The position numbers were made by a program, and so were the translations under genes. From Acetobacteraceae bacterium (lineage in GTDB: Bacteria; Pseudomonadota; Alphaproteobacteria; Acetobacterales; Acetobacteraceae), in the NCBI GenBank assembly GCA_014377905.1, contig JACMOQ010000335.1, forward strand, positions 1-9,679: a stretch of 9,679 nucleotides of DNA. The letters are read 5' to 3'. Each line of letters starts with the position of its first letter. Positions within the stretch are counted from its first letter, which is position 1. Under the pieces are notes generated by a model. That model was not told the origin of the DNA, did not search any database, and worked only from the letters and a program-made list of their open reading frames with translations. Of the stretch, positions 6,007 to 9,679 are shown piece by piece.

Positions 6007-6974
6007 GGCGCAATCCTCGGCGGGCAACGAACCTCGCGCTCCAACCCGGCCGGCAGCAGCATGGGGTCCTGACGACAACCAGCTTCGATGATCGGGCAGC
6101 GCGGGCCGAACCGGCAGCCCTGGATCACCATGGTCGGGTCCGGGATCGATCCGGGGATGGATGGCAGCCGGCGGACATCGACATCAAGCTTGGGGATCGA
6201 GGCCAGCAGCCCCTCAGTGTAGGGATGCAAGGGCGCGGTGAACAACCCGCCCACGGGTGCGGCTTCCACCACCCGCCCGGCATACATCACCATCACCCGG
6301 CGGGCGAATTCGGCGATCACCCCCATGTCATGGGTAATCAAAATGACCGACATGCCCAACTCGGCTTGCAGGTCGCGCAGCAGATCGAGGATTTGCGCCT
6401 GGATGGTCACATCAAGCGCGGTCGTCGGCTCGTCCGCGATCAGCAGTTTGGGGCGGCAGGCAATGGCAATGGCGATCATCACCCGCTGGCGCATCCCGCC
6501 CGACAGGCGATGCGGATATTCATCGACCCGGCGCGCCGCATCGGGGATGCGCACCAGATCGAGCAGTTCAATCGCCCGCCTGCGGGAAGCTGCCGCGTCA
6601 AGGCCCTGATGCAGCCTTAAGGTTTCGCCGATCTGGTCGGCAATGGTCAGCACCGGATTGAGCGACGACATCGGGTCCTGGAAAATCATTGCAATATCGC
6701 GACCACGGATCGCCCGCATGTCGCGCATCGACAGGCCCAGCAGATCGCGCCCGCCCCACATGATCCGCCCGGTCGGCAGCCGCGTGGTCGCCATCGCGTG
6801 CAGCCGCAAGATCGACAATGCGGTGACGCTTTTGCCACTGCCGCTTTCGCCGACAATGCCGAGCGCCTCGCCTGGGGCGATTTGCAGGCTGACCTTGTCA
6901 ACCGCCGTCATCCAGCCAGTATCGGTGCGGAAACGAACCGTGAGGTCGGAAACCTCCAGCAAAGGTGTTGTCAT
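6003..6974 (-). CDS. Oligopeptide/dipeptide ABC transporter ATP-binding protein (DppD/OppD-like)
   Basis: 323 residues. Motifs: Walker A GESGSGKSV (42-50), Q-loop Gln99 in MIFQDPMSSLNP, signature RLSGGMRQRV (156-165), Walker B LLIADEP (177-183), D-loop TALD (185-188) and H-loop His215 in LITHDMGVIAE. The C-terminal extension has LHPYTEGLLASIPKLD (249-264), IPGSIPDP (273-280) and GCRFGPRCP with cysteines 287, 293 and 300. The MTTPLLEVSDLTVRF start and the SGGMRQR (rather than SGGQRQR) signature place it with the D-type subunit, the partner of the F-type subunit downstream. The ATG at 6974 overlaps the permease C stop by one base (TGATG), so translation is probably coupled. All catalytic residues are present. 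Confidence 0.95.
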   Translation of the reverse strand: MTTPLLEVSDLTVRFRTDTGWMTAVDKVSLQIAPGEALGIVGESGSGKSVTALSILRLHAMATTRLPTGRIMWGGRDLLGLSMRDMRAIRGRDIAMIFQDPMSSLNPVLTIADQIGETLRLHQGLDAAASRRRAIELLDLVRIPDAARRVDEYPHRLSGGMRQRVMIAIAIACRPKLLIADEPTTALDVTIQAQILDLLRDLQAELGMSVILITHDMGVIAEFARRVMVMYAGRVVEAAPVGGLFTAPLHPYTEGLLASIPKLDVDVRRLPSIPGSIPDPTMVIQGCRFGPRCPIIEAGCRQDPMLLPAGLEREVRCPPRIAP

Positions 6975-7834
6975 CAGCTTTCCACCTTCAGACGCGGGTC
7001 AAGCACGTCGCGCAGCCCGTCCCCCACCAAATTCATGCCGAGTGCCGCGAGGCTGATGGCAGCGCCGGGGAACACCATGATCCACCAGGCTTCGACCGAG
7101 AAGTCTCGGCCTTCGGCGATGATATTGCCCCAGCTTGGCGCCGGCGGCGGTGGCCCAACGCCGAGGAAGGACAGCGCCGCCTCGGCCAGAATAGCGTAGG
7201 CGAACACGAAGGTGGACTGCACCAGCAGCGGCCCCATCGCATTCGGCAACAAATGCCGCAGCATGATGCGGAGCGGCGATATACCGGCGACCCGCGCGGC
7301 CTCGATGAACTCCAATTCGCGCGTCACCAGCGCGGACGCGCGCACAATGCGCGCGGTGCGTGGGATATAAGCGACCGCGAGGGCAATAATCACCGAATGG
7401 GTTTGCGGCCCCAACGCCGCGCCCAACCCGATCGCCAACATGATCGCCGGGGCTGCCATCAGCGCGTCCATGATCCGCATCAGCAGCGAATCGAGCCGGC
7501 GGAACTGGGCGCTCAACACCCCGATCAGCGCGCCCACCACGCCGGACAGCAGTGCCACCGCAAGCGCGATCCACAGCGACATGCGCGCACCGTACAAAAC
7601 GCGGGTCAACAGATCGCGACCGAACTGATCGGTGCCGAACCAGAACGAGCCTTGCGGCGGGCGGAAGCGCATGCGGATTTTCATCGCCGTCGGGTCAAGC
7701 CCGGTGATGTAGGGCGCGGCGATCGCGATAATCAGCATTGCCGCCATGATGACAAAGCCGATGCTGAAAGATCGGTGGCGGGCAAGTTTGCGCACCACCC
7801 GAAAGCGGCGGCGTGGGGCGACAGCATCATCCAT
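6974..7834 (-). CDS. Oligopeptide/dipeptide ABC transporter permease (DppC/OppC-like)
   Basis: 286 residues from ATG 7834. A short basic cytoplasmic N-terminus (RRRFRVVRKLARHR) leads into a first membrane helix (about 24-44). The C-type periplasmic segment follows, with FWFGTDQFGRDLLTRVLYGAR (64-84), a hallmark of DppC/OppC proteins. Further helices lie at about 87-110, 122-142, 145-160, 203-225 and 250-272. The cytoplasmic coupling 'EAA' loop is EAARVAGISPLRIMLRHLLP (178-197), which docks onto the ATPases. The ending DGLRDVLDPRLK is characteristic. The chosen start overlaps the end of permease B by eight bases; a TTG at 7855 in the same frame would overlap more and adds only seven residues. 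It forms the membrane channel with permease B. Confidence 0.94.
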   Translation of the reverse strand: MDDAVAPRRRFRVVRKLARHRSFSIGFVIMAAMLIIAIAAPYITGLDPTAMKIRMRFRPPQGSFWFGTDQFGRDLLTRVLYGARMSLWIALAVALLSGVVGALIGVLSAQFRRLDSLLMRIMDALMAAPAIMLAIGLGAALGPQTHSVIIALAVAYIPRTARIVRASALVTRELEFIEAARVAGISPLRIMLRHLLPNAMGPLLVQSTFVFAYAILAEAALSFLGVGPPPPAPSWGNIIAEGRDFSVEAWWIMVFPGAAISLAALGMNLVGDGLRDVLDPRLKVES

Positions 7835-8771
7835 AGCGCACCCGCGGATCAACAAAGGTGTAGATGATATCGACCAGGATATTGATCAGCACGAAGGCGA
7901 ACCCGAACAGCAGCATGGTGCCCTGCACCAGCGGATAGTCGCGCGCCAGGATACCCTGCACGATCAGCCGGCCAATTCCCGGCAGCGCGAAAACCTGCTC
8001 GATCACCACCGCGCCGCCGATCAACAGGCTGACGGTAATCCCCAGCACCGTTACCACCGGGATCAGCGTGTTGCGAAAGGCGTGCTTGGCGATGGTGTGC
8101 CATTCATCGACGCCTTTGGCGCGGGCGGTGCGGATGAAATCCTGGTCCATCACATCAAGCATCGCCGACCGGGTGATCCGCGCCAGAAACCCGATCTGGA
8201 ACAGCGCCAACACCACCGCCGGCTGGATCAACGATGCCAGCCACGGCCATACGCCCTGCCCGATCGGCACGTAGCCCGATGGCGGGAACCAGCCGAGATG
8301 AACGCTGAACAGCAGCACCGACAGTATTCCGACCCAAAACCCTGGCAGCGACACGCCAAGTAATGCGATCAGCATCACCGCCGAATCAATCCAGGTGTTG
8401 CGCCAGTAAGCCGCAATCACCCCGAGCAGAATGCCAACCGGCAAAGTAATCATCAACGACAGCATCGACAGCGACAAGGTGACCGGCAGGCGTTCGGCCA
8501 CCGCGCTGACCACTGACTGGTTCAGCACGATGGAACGGCCGAAATCGCCCTGCGCGATCTGGGCAAGCCATGACAGCAACTGCACCAGGATCGGCCGGTT
8601 GAGGCCAAGCTGCTCACGGATTTTGTCGATTGCCTCCCGTGACGCATCGGTGCCGGCGATCGCCACCGCCGGATCGCCGGGCAGCAGATGCATCAGCGTG
8701 AACACCAGAATCGCGAAGATCAGCAACACCGGCACAGCCTGCGCGAGCCGGGTGAGGATGGTTTTATACAT
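7827..8771 (-). CDS. Oligopeptide/dipeptide ABC transporter permease (DppB/OppB-like)
   Basis: 314 residues from ATG 8771 (MYKTILTRLAQAVPVLLIFA), a normal length and N-terminus for the B-type permease. Features are the first helix (about 12-30) ending in the conserved HLLPGDP (28-34), the periplasmic LGLNRPILVQLLSWL (55-69) and GDFGRSI (75-81) stretches, and membrane helices at about 97-122, 130-158, 178-197, 236-258 and 282-306. The EAA-type loop is RTARAKGVDEWHTIAKHAFRN (214-234), and the end is FVDPRVRYG. It is the first gene of the transporter operon. ATG 8786, five codons upstream, is an alternative start; neither has a strong ribosome site. A still longer frame to 8903 has no family resemblance. 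It is transcribed divergently from the second binding protein, across a 460-bp gap that should hold its promoter. Confidence 0.94.
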   Translation of the reverse strand: MYKTILTRLAQAVPVLLIFAILVFTLMHLLPGDPAVAIAGTDASREAIDKIREQLGLNRPILVQLLSWLAQIAQGDFGRSIVLNQSVVSAVAERLPVTLSLSMLSLMITLPVGILLGVIAAYWRNTWIDSAVMLIALLGVSLPGFWVGILSVLLFSVHLGWFPPSGYVPIGQGVWPWLASLIQPAVVLALFQIGFLARITRSAMLDVMDQDFIRTARAKGVDEWHTIAKHAFRNTLIPVVTVLGITVSLLIGGAVVIEQVFALPGIGRLIVQGILARDYPLVQGTMLLFGFAFVLINILVDIIYTFVDPRVRYG

Positions 8772-9170
8772 CGCCGTTGACGCCATCGAAGATCCAGGAC
8801 GAATCAACGGGGTCGGACGCGTCGTCACGACGGGAGATGCGCATGGGACACTTTGCTTTTTTTTCTGTGGTGCGAGCCTGCATGGAGTATTGGCCATCGT
8901 CAATCAGCCGATTTCCCCTTTGGCGCGGTGGTATCCAGTGTTCACGTTGGACCTGCCGGCAAAAGGGAAACGATTCCTGCGCAATAGTTTTTTGCAGCAG
9001 ATCACCGCGCGCGATTACTTGCCTGCCGATTCTGAAAAGCACGACAAAGCGTTGCTCGCCCGCATTCGCGGCCTACGCAAGAAAGCCGTCACCGCCTGCC
9101 GGTTTATGCGGATATGCTGGAGGCGCCGACTGGATAATGCAATGTGCCATGCACCAAGCGCGGAAGTGGC

Positions 9171-9200
9171 TTGCGCTCCCGCGCGCAGTGATGCCTAATT
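9171..9200 (+). promoter_or_regulatory. Weak candidate promoter for the second binding protein
   Basis: TTGCGC (9171-9176) is followed after 18 bases by CTAATT (9195-9200), 31 bases before the ATG at 9232. The match to the sigma70-type consensus is partial. It is offered only because position and spacing fit. Confidence 0.22.
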
Positions 9201-9218
9201 ACATTTCGTTTTGATCCT

Positions 9219-9224
9219 CAGGAG
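9219..9224 (+). promoter_or_regulatory. Ribosome binding site of the second binding protein
   Basis: CAGGAG lies seven bases before ATG 9232, a strong site that fixes this start immediately before a twin-arginine signal. Confidence 0.75.
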
Positions 9225-9231
9225 CACACCC

Positions 9232-9679
9232 ATGGCCAACCTCACCCGCCGCCAGGCCCTCGCCGGCGCTGCCGCTTTGCCGATCGTGCTGCAAACCCCT
9301 GCCTGGGCCGCCACCCCAAAAGACACGCTGGTGATCGCCAAGCAGATCGATGACATTATCACTCTCGATCCGGGCGAATGCTACGAACTCAGCGGTGTTG
9401 AGATCTGCACCAATGTCTATGACCGTATTCTGCGCTACGAAGCCGAAGACCTCACCAAAATGGTCGGCGGCGTCGCGGCAAGTTGGACTGTCAGCACCGA
9501 CGGCAAGACCTTCACCTTCAAGCTGCGCCCCGGTCTGAAATTCCACTCCGGCGCGCCGGTGACCGCGGAAGACGCCGCCTGGTCGCTGCAGCGCGTGGTC
9601 ATGATGGACAAGACCCCGGCCTTTCTGATCACCCAGCTTGGCTGGACCAAGGCCAACGCGAAGGACATGATCAAGGCGC
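9232..9679 (+). CDS. Second ABC transporter substrate-binding protein, SBP_bac_5 family (Tat-like signal; 3' end cut by window edge)
   Basis: 149 complete codons are visible before the edge. The N-terminus MANLTRRQALAGAAALPIVL, then QTPAWA, looks like a twin-arginine (Tat) signal: TRRQAL, a modest hydrophobic core, and an AWA cleavage site near residue 26. The mature start DTLVIAKQIDDIITLDPGE (31-49) followed by CTNVYDRILRYE (59-70), the TVSTDGKTFTFKLRPGLKFH block and GAPVTAEDAAWSLQRVV are classic for the N-terminal lobe of family 5 solute-binding proteins. It is divergent from the transporter operon and should feed the same permease. Over the shared region it clearly differs from the binding protein at 2528-4093, so it is not a recent duplicate. 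Cysteines at about 50 and 59 could pair. Confidence 0.9.
   Translation, partial: MANLTRRQALAGAAALPIVLQTPAWAATPKDTLVIAKQIDDIITLDPGECYELSGVEICTNVYDRILRYEAEDLTKMVGGVAASWTVSTDGKTFTFKLRPGLKFHSGAPVTAEDAAWSLQRVVMMDKTPAFLITQLGWTKANAKDMIKA

Larger units (their letters stand above)
8772..9231. other. 460-bp divergent intergenic region, no supported gene
   Basis: This gap lies between the starts of permease B (minus) and the second binding protein (plus), so it should contain both promoters. It has lower GC than the flanking genes and an unbroken run of eight T (8857-8864 on the plus strand, A8 in the permease B leader). Frames open across it (for example plus strand 8777-9214 and 8431-9198) read as low-quality Cys/Arg/Ser-rich sequence with no recognisable domain, so I call no gene. 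A small inverted repeat GTGCCATGCAC (four-base arms around CAT) at about 9144-9154 is the only symmetric site I noticed. Confidence 0.6.

Noticed and set aside
6965..7867. 300-codon plus-strand open frame opposite permease C
   Set aside because: His/Arg/Gln-rich low-complexity translation exactly opposite a well-supported membrane protein; an antisense shadow.
8431..9198. 255-codon plus-strand open frame across the start of permease B and the following gap
   Set aside because: It is antisense to a clear permease for much of its length. The remainder is Arg/Cys/Ser-rich with no domain or ribosome site, as expected for a spurious frame in GC-rich DNA.

Overview
The window looks like a chromosomal segment of a GC-rich alphaproteobacterium. 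The evidence is the metZ-apaG pairing, a SAM-II type riboswitch in front of metZ (a class found mainly in Alphaproteobacteria), and high-GC codon use with long spurious antisense frames. A Rhodospirillales-like host is a guess; no marker here fixes the order. I found no phage, transposon, CRISPR, tRNA or rRNA sequence.

Left part (1-2527), minus strand: a methionine and housekeeping operon. Read from right to left it has a candidate promoter, a SAM-II riboswitch (about 2340-2282), a possible 17-codon leader ORF whose stop overlaps the next start, metZ (O-succinylhomoserine sulfhydrylase), apaG, and a MarC-family membrane protein that runs off the left edge. The genes are 6 nt apart or overlap by 1 nt. 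SAM, the end product of methionine metabolism, is expected to turn the operon down.

Middle and right part (2528-9679): a complete oligopeptide/dipeptide/nickel-family ABC importer with two substrate-binding proteins. The minus-strand operon is permease B (8771-7827), permease C (7834-6974), ATPase D (6974-6003), ATPase F (6006-5032), then an alpha/beta hydrolase (4984-4139). The four transporter genes overlap one another. One binding protein (2528-4093, plus strand, Sec-type signal) faces the end of the operon. A second, distinct one (9232 to the window edge, plus strand, twin-arginine-type signal) diverges from its start across a 460-bp gap.

The hydrolase has an in-frame TAA at codon 113, nine codons after its nucleophile serine. 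The rest of the frame, with the catalytic Asp and His, continues intact in the same frame. It is either a very recent nonsense pseudogene or a sequencing error. The most interesting observations are the riboswitch plus overlapping leader ORF upstream of metZ, the single-codon interruption of the hydrolase, and one transporter core flanked by two binding proteins with different export signals. I did not find a clearly new biological system.
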